Part shown: positions 9,956-20,345 of the stretch, piece after piece
Numbering within the stretch: position 1 is the stretch's first letter
How the letters are laid out: the number at the start of each line of letters is the position of its first letter
Assembly (NCBI GenBank): GCA_964030475.1
Contig: CAXIPT010000002.1
Location: 20,360,369-20,424,368 of the forward strand
Length of the DNA: 64,000 nt
Direction of reading: 5' to 3'
From: Tethya wilhelma
Taxonomy: Eukaryota; Porifera; Demospongiae; Tethyida; Tethyidae
Position numbers and translations under genes: made by a program
Notes under the pieces: generated by a model
What the model was told of the DNA's origin: nothing
The model's database searches: none
Seen by the model: the letters and a program-made list of their open reading frames with translations, nothing else

Positions 9956-12760
9956 TTCTGGCCAACATGCAGTGCAGACAGTCACTACTACCACTACTAC
10001 TACTGAGAGTGCACAGGTGGTCAGGACAGAAACACAAACGGTCACTAGCACCACTACCCCTGCCACAGTTGTGAGCACCGTAACGAACACGGAACACATA
10101 ATACACACACTATCAGAGACAGTGATACAACACAGCACTGAGACAATTACAGCCACTGTGAGAGAAACTGTAACACAAACACCAGCAGTTGACTTTGTCA
10201 CAAAGACTGTCCAAGTCACACCAACATGTCCCCAAACCACCTCTGCTGCAGCTGGTCTATCTTCTCCTCAGACTAGTTCACAGAGTCTGGTAGCAGCAAC
10301 ACCCTCACCTCCCCAGCGCAATGTGAACAATTTATCCCCATCAGAATCTGGGCTGAAATCTACCAACGGCAACAAGATTCCTGATGAAGTCACATACGCT
10401 CTGGGGGCAGCAACAGGAATGCTGTTTCTCTTGCTAGTAGCCATTGTTGTGGGCTGGGTGTGTACATGCTATTCCATGAAGAGGAGACACAGTGAGAGAA
10501 AAATTGTTGTATCAGCAAGGTGAGGAACTAGACTCCAACATCAAAGAAATCAGTGGTTTGCTCTGAATACCAATGTACAAGAAAACCTAACATGCAAATG
10601 TAGCGACTACAAAGGATTTCTTTTGCATTGCTTATTTTTGTATTTTCCTCAAACAGGCAACCAACAACAGACGAGCATGAGCATCGCTTTGACAACAGCG
10701 TCTACAACACAGAGACTCAAATGGAACTGGGTACACAAGAAAAACAAGACCTTCCAGCTTACTACAGCATTGTACAACCCGACACGTCAGGCTCAGGACA
10801 AGAAGAGGCAATCATTTATGAGCAGGTGGACGAGGAGTATGACTATGGAACCGTGGCTAGTGTGAATGGAGTGGGAGATGCAGCAGCTTATGAGATCCCC
10901 ATCAATGACCATCAGGCTCCCTTGGCAAGTGAGGAGAGAACAAGCAATGATTACTCAGTGCTCAAGCATTAGCTATAGCTTCCTGCCTTTTAATGTTCTC
11001 ATCTTTTTGAAGTGAAAATTGTTCTCAAGGAAGCTATATAATGTAACATTCCCTTATAGGAACCATTATAACAGTTTACATGTCATGGTTGTTTTGTGTG
11101 TGTATGTGTTCAATAGCACAGCACATGTCATGCTTTTTATGTCCAATATCACAATAAGACATGCACTTTCTCCTTCTAGTTGTATGCATGCATGGGAGCT
11201 GCCCGGGCACATATGCTACTCTAATTCTTTGCATAGCTCATTGAAACAAAAAAACCCACTCATGTATCGGATATTCAATTAAGAGACTCCATTCCCACTA
11301 TATGTAGTTGGTCCACATGTTGAGTGCATTAGATAATACAGTTACAATTGATAAGGTGCATAATTATGTATTGTATATATAATTACAATTTTATAAAGAA
11401 CAGTCTTGTGGTCTGTGTAATTAATCAGGTACCCCATACAAAGCTAATGGATATGGGGGTTCCTGTTTAAAGTAAAATTAGATAAAGGATTGAATTTCAG
11501 AAGAGAAATGTCTAACATGATCCACCAGCCAAGAGAGGTTAGTAGCCATTCTCTTGCAATTAGGACAACAAACAAAATATCTAGTATCTATATAGTAGGT
11601 CCAGCTACAAATACTAGCATGTATTCCCATGTATTGTAAGTGCCACATTAATCCCATTATCATTGTCATGTACATGTACATGCATGCTACATGACAATGG
11701 TACATGTATATACTGTCTACAACACTGCCCTGTAGCATCACCATAGTAACAGCATATAGAGACTGGTTGGATGTTTTATCGCAACACATGGAAGTGACTG
11801 CATGGCAACTAGTATATTTATAGTTTGGTACATTACATAATGCAAGTACTCTCAATATTAAACCATACAGTAGCAACTTACTGGCATTACTTTGGTCCAG
11901 TTCCTTCACTCTGGTCTGAAGGGCCTCCACTTCAACTGCATGATGTCTCTGAACGGTGGCCAGCTCTTCCTCCATCTTGGATGCCCTGCTCTCACTGGCT
12001 CTCTTGTAGGAATCATACTCATCATTGAGACAGTCTCTGTCCACCTGAGCCTGGTCAGAAAGAAATCAAATCAAAATCAAATCAAATCAAATCAAATCAA
12101 ATCAAATCAACATCAACATCAATTAGCTAAGCCAATATAACTTTCAATTATCTTGCAACGGTGAACCCCCAGCTGGCAACTAAAATGAAAGTGATACTCG
12201 ATCTCTTGTTGAACAAGGAAATAACTTCGTACTTGTTTCATTTTCTCATCAAACTGGGCCATCATGATCTCTCTTTCCTCTTCAGCCTGTTTCCTCTCTT
12301 GTATGAGTGCTCTCTCCAGTTCCAGCACCTGCACAGTCAGTTCTCTCTTTTCATTCTCCAGCAGACCCACTCTGCTCTGAAGGTGAGCTTCAACCTGCAG
12401 TAGATCTGTGGCTAGGACTGCCGGCTGCACAGCAGGTGAGAACAGGTGGCTAGCATTTGACGACAAGTGTGGGCCAACAGGATATTGGACAGTTGAGGGT
12501 GATACCACAGGCAGATGGACAACCTGTGGGGGGTGCTGTGGGGGGTACCTGGATGTACAGTACCAGTTGTAGTTTATCAATAATAGAATGTTTTGTGCTA
12601 CTCACGTGGCTGCATTGGACTGTTGTTGGTTGCTAGAGGATGGAACAGCTGGAGGTAGGAGTTGAGCTGGCTGTCCACCACCACCAGCTGTTGTGAGGGA
12701 GTCTTGATTTGTTGCATCTTTTTTGATACTTTGAAAGAATGATGGAGGTTGCAAAGCCAT
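5779..12760 (-). CDS. CCHCR1: CCHCR1 orthologue, coiled-coil alpha-helical rod protein 1
   Basis: Fourteen exons join in consistent phase: 12760-12606, 12548-12233, 12050-11882, 8839-8713, 8378-8210, 8150-8043, 7985-7818, 7715-7605, 7535-7316, 7225-7099, 6972-6857, 6777-6589, 6492-6239 and 6171-5779 (873 residues; human about 780). Segments recall vertebrate CCHCR1: SLLSRWREKVFVLLVQ, LSSMTEILNIQEADIAK and NVARREHAKAVVQLQQLQRS. Almost the whole protein after a Pro/Gln-rich N-terminus is predicted coiled coil. CCHCR1 is a centrosome and P-body rod protein in vertebrates. The last exon gives a divergent acidic tail; a GTGAGG near its end could splice onward. The exon ending at 8713 uses a weaker GTCAGT donor, chosen because it alone keeps the next coiled-coil frame. 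The 3 kb intron between 11881 and 8840 carries a nested plus-strand gene. Confidence 0.88.
8453..8688. repeat. foldback element, family A, copy 1
   Basis: About 236 bp with terminal inverted repeats: CTAAAGTCGATCTGGTTTGA at the left and its near-complement ending GGACTTTAG at the right. A second copy lies at 42445-42676 in the opposite orientation. It has no coding capacity, so it is a MITE-like element in a CCHCR1 intron. Confidence 0.8.
9469..10972 (+). CDS. nested type I membrane protein with mucin-like ectodomain and ITIM-like tail
   Basis: Exons 9469-9517, 9720-9872, 9973-10519 and 10657-10972 join in phase to 354 residues. It has a signal peptide (MKRLSAILAVCIIIGQ), then a small module with four Cys (GMGCENKFKG ... 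EACVNNEEFTACSVDW ... EVCRR). A long Thr/Ser/Val-rich stretch follows that should be heavily O-glycosylated. Next is one membrane helix (ALGAATGMLFLLLVAIVVGW), a KRRH stop-transfer and a tail of about 130 residues. The tail has tyrosine motifs YYSIV, IIYEQV, YDYGTV, YEIPI and DYSVL; IIYEQV fits the ITIM consensus [ILVS]xYxx[LVI]. The gene lies wholly in an intron of CCHCR1 on the opposite strand. It is likely a cell-surface signalling receptor. No family name is recognised, and the ligand module is unidentified. Confidence 0.85.
10973..11881. other. 3' flank of the nested gene and remaining CCHCR1 intron
   Basis: AT-rich with no convincing exon. It belongs to the long CCHCR1 intron. Confidence 0.6.
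12064..12120. repeat. (AAATC)n pentanucleotide repeat
   Basis: About ten imperfect AAATC units, ending in ATCAAC units, within a CCHCR1 intron. Confidence 0.9.
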
Positions 12761-13003
12761 CCTACACTGCAAGATACCGAGTTCTGCTGCAAAGCTTTGA
12801 TTGAAGAGAGCTGCAGTAAATATTTCTAATTAGAGCGCACCATCTTTACCGCCTTTTGTGTACATTGGGCTCTATTTGGAATAATGCTGCTGCTAAGCTG
12901 ACTGAACAAAAGGAAGCTGTCGTTTTCCAGCAGGTAGGCTTCTATATCTGTTCTTAACTTGTTTTGTTGATGTATTTTGCGTTTCATCTTTCAGAATCCA
13001 AAC
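12761..13003. promoter_or_regulatory. divergent promoter, CCHCR1 / TMEM94
   Basis: 243 bp separate the two opposing start codons. A probable 5'-UTR intron of TMEM94 runs from a GTAGGC donor near 12933 to the CTTTCAG acceptor at 12994. No TATA box is obvious. Confidence 0.5.
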
Positions 13004-16000
13004 ATGAGCCAGATTGGGCTCTCGTCAAATGATGCTCAGCAGCTGCTACATACAGAGCTGAGAAGCTACACAGCCAATGGAGCCAAAGTGAACTGGTTTC
13101 AAGCCGTCAAGCGACTGCCACACATCCCTGTGTGCTCCTTGATAACCGCCATCTCAGGTCTCTTCCTCCTTGCTGAATTTGGTGCCTCTAAAGCAAGTGA
13201 CGGGACAAAGCTCTTCCAAGGTGTTCTCCTACTTGCTCTGTCTCTCTTCAACCTCCTCCTCTTCTACTGGGAGGTCTACATCGTGCACACCAGGAGAATA
13301 AGAACCCTCTTGTCCAAGATTAGTCCCATCTTGCACCAGTCCTGTCCCTGGACCCCCTCCTCCTATCCTAACTCCCCCGTCTCTACGCTGCGAGGTCATT
13401 TCACCGTGCCTGCTTACCGTGACAACGTACTGGTCAACCTCCCGACCAGCCTCCTAGTGAAGGGGGACGTCATTGAACTGCACGAGGGCGTACCTAGCCC
13501 CGCCCAAGTCACACTGGTGGGTGGAGACAAGACAAGTGATGAAGCTAAAGAGATGGCAGACATTTCTCTGGGCATAGGTGAGCTTCCGTCGAGCGAGTGG
13601 TTCACACATGACACGCTAGAGAAGCACACCATTGTGTTTGCCCCCGCCATGAGGCCCCTTCGGTTCAAGGTGGACTCCACCCCCATCATCTCCCTCCTGG
13701 AGTCCACCGTGGGGCGGAACAAACCCAAGACATCCATCACCAAGGAGAAGAACTACGCTCTCTTGGCAACGGTGGTAGTAGTGGGCATGGTCTTCAGTTT
13801 CACTTTCCTCTGGAACGTCATCCGCTACTTCAGTCTCCCCGGGGACTTTGACGACAGCCTGATAGAGATGTTGCTGGCCCAGCCGACCCACACCGTGCTG
13901 CCACTCCTCTTTGTCCCTCTGCCTGGGCTGTGGATTGTCATGAACCTCTATGGAACAGCTAGGTTGACTCTGTTTGTGGAACGTGGATCGGACTTTGTGG
14001 CTAGCTCCAGTCTGAAGAGGGTTCGAAACACCTGTCGTATCTTGGCTAGGATGCTCTCACTCTTGTTTCGCTCCTCCCATCATCCCAACTACAGAGCGTT
14101 CCACATTCTCGGCAGTCTGACGTCCATCTGTGCTGTGGACAAGGAGTACGTACTAACAGGAGGGTTTCCGATGCCAGAGAAGGTGTTCTTCTTGAGGACA
14201 GAGGAGATGAGCGGAGAGAGAGGGAACCAGGCTGCGACACAAGAGGACTCAGAGGAGGATCCCTCGGAGGATTGTTCTGAGAGAGAGACTGCCAGTGAGA
14301 GTCCTGCGGAAGAAGGAGCACAGTTGACGATTCAAATCAGTAGCCCATTTCTGGACACCTCTTCACCTGATGAACTTGAAATGCAATTGACTCCTGATAT
14401 CCAAGATGTAAAGACTTTAGATGCTAGCAAAGAAACAAAACAAGTGAGCAAATCCACAAATGATGATGTAAGTGATGCAGCTAAATTGATGCCACATCAG
14501 GATCACTTGCAGCCATCATCTGAAGTAGCCAGCAATGCCTCCTCTCATTCTGAGACATCTCCTTTCGAGGTGGTTACAGAGATCCTTGACCTCTCTGTCA
14601 ACCCCGACACTGTCTCTGGGATCAGCTTTGATGACGTCAACTGGCAGAGGCACATCGGGTCCCTCAAACCCATCGGAGTGAACCTGTTGGCCACCTCCCA
14701 CTTCCTGAGGGACGTCTATGGCTGGTGTCCCGTGGGGACCACGGAGGACCTCCGGAGACACCTTCACAAGACCTCCTGTACCTGCCCATTTGGAGTGGAA
14801 GTAGGAGTCAGCGAATATTCGACAAACCAGTTCCAGAAGCAGGTTCTCCTGTACAGTTTTGGCGAACCACCAGCTAACTTCCGAAGGACCATTTCAAGAC
14901 GGGCCAACTCCACCTACCTCTGTCACCCCGTCACCACCACACAGCCTCACGTCATCTCATTGATAATGCAAGATTACAATTCCGACAGCTACCTGCTAAT
15001 GAGCAGGGGTAGTGCAGAGATGGTGACCTCATATTGCAGCGATTTCTGGGACGGGAAAGACCTCCAGCCCATGACGGACTTGGAGAGGAGCACCATCCTT
15101 GATTTCTTCAACCGTCGCACTCTCACCTCGTACTGTATTGCCCTATCTTACAGTCCTCTGCTAGGTGTCAACATGGCCGCCTTAAAGAACCAGAACCAGG
15201 CCCTTTATGTTCCCTACGACCAGCTGACCAAGAGCTTGAGCAGCATGAGTGGAGTGCTGTCAGCGGACGAAGGCACCATACAGCCCATCACAGCTCAGCA
15301 GGTGTTTGGGCATGTGCTCAACAATCAGGTGTTTCTTGGTCTCCTTGCGTTTCAGTTCAAACCAAAATACGACGTGGTCATGCTGATCGAAGACTTGCAC
15401 ATTGCTGGGATAAGATTCATCCATTTTACTGCTGAGAATGAAGTCAGAGGGAAGATCTTTGCTCAGAAGCTCGGTCTAGAAGCCGACTGGAACTGCCACA
15501 TCTCCCTAGCACCAGCAGACGACGAAGATGGAGACTCTTCCAGCGACAGTGGCTCCGAGCTGGGCTCCAGTCGATCCACGAGTGCCTCCAGTCTCAGCTC
15601 CTTCATCAACGCCAACCTCTCTTACAGCAGAGCTCGTCTTCCTAAAGGAATCGAGAGGATTCGTCCCCACATCCAGAGTGTCGATAACGTTCCACTTCTG
15701 GTCCCCCTTTTCACTGACTGCACTGCCGGCACCATCCAGGAGATGATCCAGATCATGCAGGAGAACAGCGAGGTCGTGCTGTGCATTGGGAACGCCTGGA
15801 ACAGAGACAACCTGGGGATATTCTCCCAGGCGGACATCAGTCTGAGCCTCATTCCGGAGTACGTGGACTCACTCACCTGCAAACAGGCAGAGACTTGCAC
15901 TCTTAGCCGGTCTGCTTCTTCTCAAAATGCTAGCTCCCTCAACGTCACCCGACCAGCTTGGCCTGGTCCACTGGAACTAGCAGCTTACTTGAACTCCACC

Positions 16001-16891
16001 CCCTGCCAGCTCTGTTTCCATAGAGACAATGACGTCAGCTTGATGTCACTCATCACAGAATCTCGCCACGTTCTAGCAACAATGAGACGCAGCCTTCTCT
16101 ATGGACTAGGCTCAAGTCTGATGCTCACCTTTCTCATGTTTTTATCAACCTTCTTCTTTCTTCCTCCACCTCTGAGTGGCAGCCATCTCTTCTGGTTTGT
16201 CCTCTTTGTGATTCCTGCCATAGTGCTGTCGTTCCTCGGCTCTCCCATCGACACACGGGTCAAATCTCAGATGCCCAATCGTAAGCGTCGCAGTGTGTGG
16301 GATGAGAAGGTGCTCTACCTCATCAATGTGCTCCTCACGTTCGGTCTGAGCACCATCGTGTGTGTGGTTCTCTTTGGATTGACTCTGACCAGCATCTGTC
16401 AGAGTGATATCCCACAGTCTGACTGTCATGTGATCCTTGGGGATCGTAACACATCCAGCGTTTCTCCGTGGAATGGTTGGAGAGGAGACTACGAACAGGG
16501 ACTGCTGTTTGCACAAGACCTTGTGGCAACCTTCTTGACTCTCTACCTCATTGTGCTGTCCCTTCGGTTCACTCATCGCACTGAGCCTCTCTGGAGACTC
16601 TGGAGGTTTATCTCCTGGAGATACATCGCTGTAACATTGGTGGTCTTTCTTCTGCAGCTAGCATTCTTTGCCATCTCACAAACCTTTGCCATACGAGTGT
16701 ACCACCTCCAGATGATTGCTGACCTCTCATCTGTCCCAGTGGCAGCGTGGGTGGTGGGACTGGTGTGGCCATTGCTGCTCCTGCCAATTCAAGAGCTGCT
16801 CAAGTTTCAAGACAAGAAACGCTTCTCTCGTTTTCAGACTCACCTCAAGCTGGAGTTTGAGACCAAGCTGGGGATGCACTCTCCTATTTGA
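13004..16891 (+). CDS. TMEM94: TMEM94 orthologue, P-type-ATPase-like ER membrane protein
   Basis: One uninterrupted exon codes for 1295 residues (human about 1356). Start ATG 13004 follows a probable acceptor at 12994-12995. Recognisable landmarks are the paired N-terminal helices, the actuator-like stretch YRDNVLVNLPTSLLVKGDVI, the phosphorylation-loop equivalent ICAVDKEYVLTGGFPMPEKV, a long acidic insertion, a Ser-rich insertion, and the hinge-like VVLCIGNAWNRDNLGIFSQA. A C-terminal block of about six membrane helices follows. The classical DKTGT of P-type ATPases is degenerate here, as in vertebrate TMEM94. That protein, also called ERMA, has been reported to load Mg2+ into the ER. The lack of introns contrasts with the multi-exon neighbours and could reflect an ancient retrocopy or intron loss. 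An AATAAA lies about 100 bp after the stop. Confidence 0.92.
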   Translation: MSQIGLSSNDAQQLLHTELRSYTANGAKVNWFQAVKRLPHIPVCSLITAISGLFLLAEFGASKASDGTKLFQGVLLLALSLFNLLLFYWEVYIVHTRRIRTLLSKISPILHQSCPWTPSSYPNSPVSTLRGHFTVPAYRDNVLVNLPTSLLVKGDVIELHEGVPSPAQVTLVGGDKTSDEAKEMADISLGIGELPSSEWFTHDTLEKHTIVFAPAMRPLRFKVDSTPIISLLESTVGRNKPKTSITKEKNYALLATVVVVGMVFSFTFLWNVIRYFSLPGDFDDSLIEMLLAQPTHTVLPLLFVPLPGLWIVMNLYGTARLTLFVERGSDFVASSSLKRVRNTCRILARMLSLLFRSSHHPNYRAFHILGSLTSICAVDKEYVLTGGFPMPEKVFFLRTEEMSGERGNQAATQEDSEEDPSEDCSERETASESPAEEGAQLTIQISSPFLDTSSPDELEMQLTPDIQDVKTLDASKETKQVSKSTNDDVSDAAKLMPHQDHLQPSSEVASNASSHSETSPFEVVTEILDLSVNPDTVSGISFDDVNWQRHIGSLKPIGVNLLATSHFLRDVYGWCPVGTTEDLRRHLHKTSCTCPFGVEVGVSEYSTNQFQKQVLLYSFGEPPANFRRTISRRANSTYLCHPVTTTQPHVISLIMQDYNSDSYLLMSRGSAEMVTSYCSDFWDGKDLQPMTDLERSTILDFFNRRTLTSYCIALSYSPLLGVNMAALKNQNQALYVPYDQLTKSLSSMSGVLSADEGTIQPITAQQVFGHVLNNQVFLGLLAFQFKPKYDVVMLIEDLHIAGIRFIHFTAENEVRGKIFAQKLGLEADWNCHISLAPADDEDGDSSSDSGSELGSSRSTSASSLSSFINANLSYSRARLPKGIERIRPHIQSVDNVPLLVPLFTDCTAGTIQEMIQIMQENSEVVLCIGNAWNRDNLGIFSQADISLSLIPEYVDSLTCKQAETCTLSRSASSQNASSLNVTRPAWPGPLELAAYLNSTPCQLCFHRDNDVSLMSLITESRHVLATMRRSLLYGLGSSLMLTFLMFLSTFFFLPPPLSGSHLFWFVLFVIPAIVLSFLGSPIDTRVKSQMPNRKRRSVWDEKVLYLINVLLTFGLSTIVCVVLFGLTLTSICQSDIPQSDCHVILGDRNTSSVSPWNGWRGDYEQGLLFAQDLVATFLTLYLIVLSLRFTHRTEPLWRLWRFISWRYIAVTLVVFLLQLAFFAISQTFAIRVYHLQMIADLSSVPVAAWVVGLVWPLLLLPIQELLKFQDKKRFSRFQTHLKLEFETKLGMHSPI

Positions 16892-17063
16892 ACCCATTTG
16901 ATTTGATGACATGGTGTGTATGTGAGTGTTTTTTCTGTGGTTTAAAACAAATCATTGATCACTTATGGTTTGTGTTGTTGCATTATGATAAAATAATAAA
17001 ACATGGTGTGCTTTTATTGCTGGAGGTGAAATAACAAAAGTAATGCAATGCTACCACGTGCAG

Positions 17064-17738
17064 TTAAGTTTGCAGGTCCTCCATTGCTTCTGACAAGCTG
17101 TTAAAGGTCATCATATCGTAAAGCAAAGCTGCAGCTTGTTGGTGGCCACACTTGCCATCCCAGTGAGCAGCACTCATACTATGGCTCTGAAGAAACAAAA
17201 AACAAATATGCGCATACCATGTTAATTAATTGTAAATAACTGTACACCTACCATGTCAACACATCTGGTCCAGGTTTTCCCACAGTACCCTCGGCAAATG
17301 GGACACGGTCGATGCATGGCATACCCCCCACATTCTTCACACCCTTCAGTCCACTGCCCCAAATACCAGCTCGCATTACAGCTGTATTCAATTAAGATTA
17401 CCATTGTGATTACAGGGGTGAGGGAAACATGGGAGGCGGGAAGAGCTCTACCTCTTGCAATGCTGTATGTGTCTCTGATATTCTGGTGATGCCTTCAGCT
17501 CCCTCAGCGCCTGTTGTGTGTAGTGGTCTGCATGTCTGTTGTATTCAGCCATTGATATCTGCTGCACGTGAGGAGAATGGAATGGGGCAACTGCTTCATC
17601 CACAGAGGAAGTGGTGGATGTGTCCACTGTGGCTGTACAGGCACTTGCATGACTTGCTGAAGACTGAGGAGGTTCATTGACAATATGGCCGCTATCCACG
17701 GTCACCGTGGACTCCATTGGTTCTTCTAACTCATCCAT
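17064..17738 (-). CDS. small protein with CxxC / CPICxGxCG cluster, unknown function
   Basis: Exons 17738-17452, 17381-17252 and 17186-17064 join in phase to 179 residues. The N-terminal 80 residues are Ser/Thr-rich and probably disordered. A helix follows (ALRELKASPEYQRHIQHC), then a compact Cys/Trp region. It reads CKSCNASWYLGQW, CEECGGYAM, RPCPICRGYCGKTWTR and SHSMSAAHWDGKC, and has eight or more cysteines suited to binding one or two zinc ions. A short helical C-terminus ends SEAMEDLQT. There is no signal peptide or membrane helix. The regular exon phases and the patterned Cys region argue that it is a real conserved gene. I do not recognise the family. It is tail-to-tail with TMEM94 and head-to-head with the RPC7 gene. 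Confidence 0.8.
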
Positions 17739-18072
17739 AACAGTCTGGTAGTTGTTGTGCGCTCGTCTTCAAGCAAGACTGTCATCTGTGACTTGTACTT
17801 GACTTGTGATGATTATCCCTAAATGGAAATGGTCGACAATTTGATTGACAAATAACTGACCTGGCCTGGTGCGGTGACACATGACATGACATAAATTTGT
17901 CTATGAGGGGTAAGTTTTGATACCATAATAAATATTGATTCATTGCTGTAGATAATATTATTATGATTGCATGTAGCTATTTTATAATGCAATACAAACC
18001 TATTTCTATGCACAGAGACACAGGGTGCACATGTGATGGAGGTGTAGAAGTGACACCACTACAGGATCAGCA
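17739..18072. promoter_or_regulatory. divergent promoter region, CxxC gene / RPC7
   Basis: 334 bp between opposing start codons. It is AT-rich and contains 5' UTRs; no specific site could be assigned. Confidence 0.4.
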
Positions 18073-18810
18073 ATGAGTCGTGGCAGAGGCAGAGGAAGAG
18101 GGAGGGGGAAATCTTTTGGAAATCTAGAAATGCTGGGCATCGGACCAGGTGAAGGTGTTCCCCCTCCCATTCTACAGCCCCCTCCCGACTTCCCCCCTCT
18201 AGATCGCAGGCCCCTTGAGCTGAGACAGGGGGACGTAGAGGACTATCTTCTCACAGTGAAACAAGACATGAGAGAGTTCATGAAAAAGAGTCCATTTCAC
18301 TTGAAGGCTGGCTCAGACCGGAGAGAGATCCAGAGGTACTCGGACCGCTACCAAGAGGTGAAGGAGAGTGAAATAGACAATGTTCTTGGGTGGGAACCAG
18401 ACTGGAGCTACTTCCCTGCTGAGCTACAGATTGGCAAAAAGAAGACAAGAAAAGCAAGAGGAGTGGGTAGAGCCAAATTCACACCTGTTGTTAGAAAAGG
18501 AACTAAGAGAAAACATCATGAACTCGACACAAACACAAATGGTAGTCCACCAAAGAAAGTCTCATTCAATGAAGAGAATGTTGTGATAGACAAGAAGTTG
18601 AGTCAGCTGGAGAAGCTAGAGGAGAGCTCTGAAGGAGGCCAGCCAGCTGGAGGTGGGGAAGAGGAAGAAGGTGGTCTGGAAGAAGAGGAGTTCTACGATG
18701 AGGAGTTGGAGGAGGAGGGAACTGATTACAACATGACGTACTTTGATAATGGAGAAGACTATATAGCAGAGGATGACAATCTAGAGGATAATGAAGGTCC
18801 CTATTATTGA
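18073..18810 (+). CDS. POLR3G: RNA polymerase III subunit RPC7 (POLR3G/POLR3GL type)
   Basis: A single exon codes for 245 residues, close to the vertebrate length of about 220. The N-terminus is RG-rich (MSRGRGRGRGRGKSF). The conserved block FPPLDRRPLELRQGDVEDYL, KQDMREFMKKSPFHL and IQRYSDRYQEV is typical of the family. A basic centre (KRKHHELD) and a long acidic C-terminal tail also match RPC7. This subunit belongs to the RPC3-RPC6-RPC7 subcomplex, which acts in initiation by RNA polymerase III. The POLR3G and POLR3GL paralogues are vertebrate duplicates, so this gene is probably pro-orthologous to both. An AATAAA follows about 30 bp after the stop. Confidence 0.9.
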   Translation: MSRGRGRGRGRGKSFGNLEMLGIGPGEGVPPPILQPPPDFPPLDRRPLELRQGDVEDYLLTVKQDMREFMKKSPFHLKAGSDRREIQRYSDRYQEVKESEIDNVLGWEPDWSYFPAELQIGKKKTRKARGVGRAKFTPVVRKGTKRKHHELDTNTNGSPPKKVSFNEENVVIDKKLSQLEKLEESSEGGQPAGGGEEEEGGLEEEEFYDEELEEEGTDYNMTYFDNGEDYIAEDDNLEDNEGPYY

Positions 18811-18956
18811 CTGCATGCAATCTTTCAATTATCAGAAAAAACAATAAAGAGAATGAGAATGGCCAATGGAAACATAATAAATGGTAAAGATCGTCGCGAT
18901 TAAATGTACAGCTTAGTTGGAATAACGACCATTTCCATTTATGTTCAAAGATAGAG

Positions 18957-20043
18957 ATGAGCCACAGGTCTAGAGACAAATCGCAAGCTACTAGCAGCAA
19001 GCAAGATGCAGGCAGGCATGTGAAGAAGAAGCATTCCCATTTAAGTTTAGCAGAGAAACATGCTCATAGAACTAAAACTGGCAGTGATGATGATGGACAG
19101 ACACACCCACACCCAGCTGCTCTACCATCATCAGAGAAGGTGTTGTCCAGAAAAAGAACTAGAAGTTTGAGTCCATCTGGAAGTGATTCATCAATTGATA
19201 CTCCACAAGTAAAACGAACTAGAAAGTCTAAAAAAAGTAGTAAATTGAAACGTAAAAGAAAACGCAACTATTCCTCATCTCCCAGTGATTCCAGCCTCTC
19301 CTCCTCCTCCTTGGAGGACAGCAGCTCCAGTGATGAGAGGATGAGAGAGAGACGACATAAATCCAAGAGAAAAAAGAAAAAGAGAAGCTCAACACATGAA
19401 GAGAAAGGCCACAAACAATTAAAGAAGTCTAAAAAGAAGAGTAAACGTTCAGACAAGAACAGCAAACCAACTGATTTAAAACAGCCATATCCATTGGTAG
19501 CAACATTGTCTACAAAACCTTCCAAGGCTGTCTCAGTCCCTGAACTATCATTGAAAGAGAAAACACCTGTTGCAGATTCTTCAAAGTGAGGAAATACCAC
19601 TGCAAATCTACTCACGTTTGTGCCCCTCTCTTCCCCACAGGTCCATGAGAAGACCCATGACCAAGGAGGAGTATGAGAGACAACAGAGTGTAGTTCGACG
19701 TGTGTTTGACCCTGATACCGGCAGACACAGGTGGGACAAATCACAAATAATATTTATTTATGCAACTTTTTTGCCCCGGCCTGTCCACTGCTTCATGTAA
19801 AATTTAGTGACTGTGTGTTTCTCTTCATGCAGGCTGGTGAAAGGAGATGGAGAGATCATTGAAGAGATTGTTACCAGGGAACAACAGAAAGCTATTAACA
19901 AGGTACACACCATAGTCTCACAGACCAGCCATTTTGTGGGCAGGAAAGAGCTTATAATATCTTTATCATTATTATTTTGTATACAGAAAGCAACACTTGG
20001 AGATGGACTCTCATTTCAACTAGGAATGAAGAAACTACAGTAG
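18957..20043 (+). CDS. ARL6IP4: ARL6IP4 / SRp25 orthologue, nuclear splicing-associated protein
   Basis: Exons 18957-19585, 19641-19730, 19833-19902 and 19987-20043 join in phase to 281 residues. The N-terminal two thirds are Lys/Arg/Ser-rich, with SR-like and poly-basic tracts consistent with a nuclear speckle or nucleolar protein. The C-terminus is the diagnostic block: RRPMTKEEYERQQSVVRRVF, DPDTGRHRLVKGDGEIIEEI, VTREQQKAINKKATLGDGLS. It matches vertebrate ARL6IP4 (RVFDPETGRTRLIKGDGE...). It begins only 147 bp after the RPC7 stop on the same strand; the two need not be co-transcribed. Confidence 0.92.
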
Positions 20044-20068
20044 TTTTACAAAAAGAAATGTTATAATT

Positions 20069-20105
20069 AAACTTTGGTGTACATGAGCAGCAAGGGTTAC
20101 GGTAG

Positions 20106-20147
<42 letters not shown>

Positions 20148-20345
20148 CCAACTATATCTCAAGAACAACAGCTCCAGTCTTCAAAAGCGGCATACCAAGG
20201 TAAAATAATCGAGATTATCTAAAGAATTACACAAAGAATTCATCGAAGTTTGTAGTTCCTGAGATATGAGCCTTTTCAGCCTCTCTGAGCGAGTTAATAT
20301 ATTTGATTTGTTCTACCTTTGTAAGGATCTCAGGCCATTTCATAT
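20069..20345. repeat. family B element, rearranged copy
   Basis: It starts with a degenerate end (ACTTTGGTGTACATGAGCAG), then a (TG)n run at about 20113-20146, then about 150 bp nearly identical to 58857-59010. A short piece at about 20320-20343 matches 59098-59122 in reverse orientation, so this copy is internally rearranged. Confidence 0.8.
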
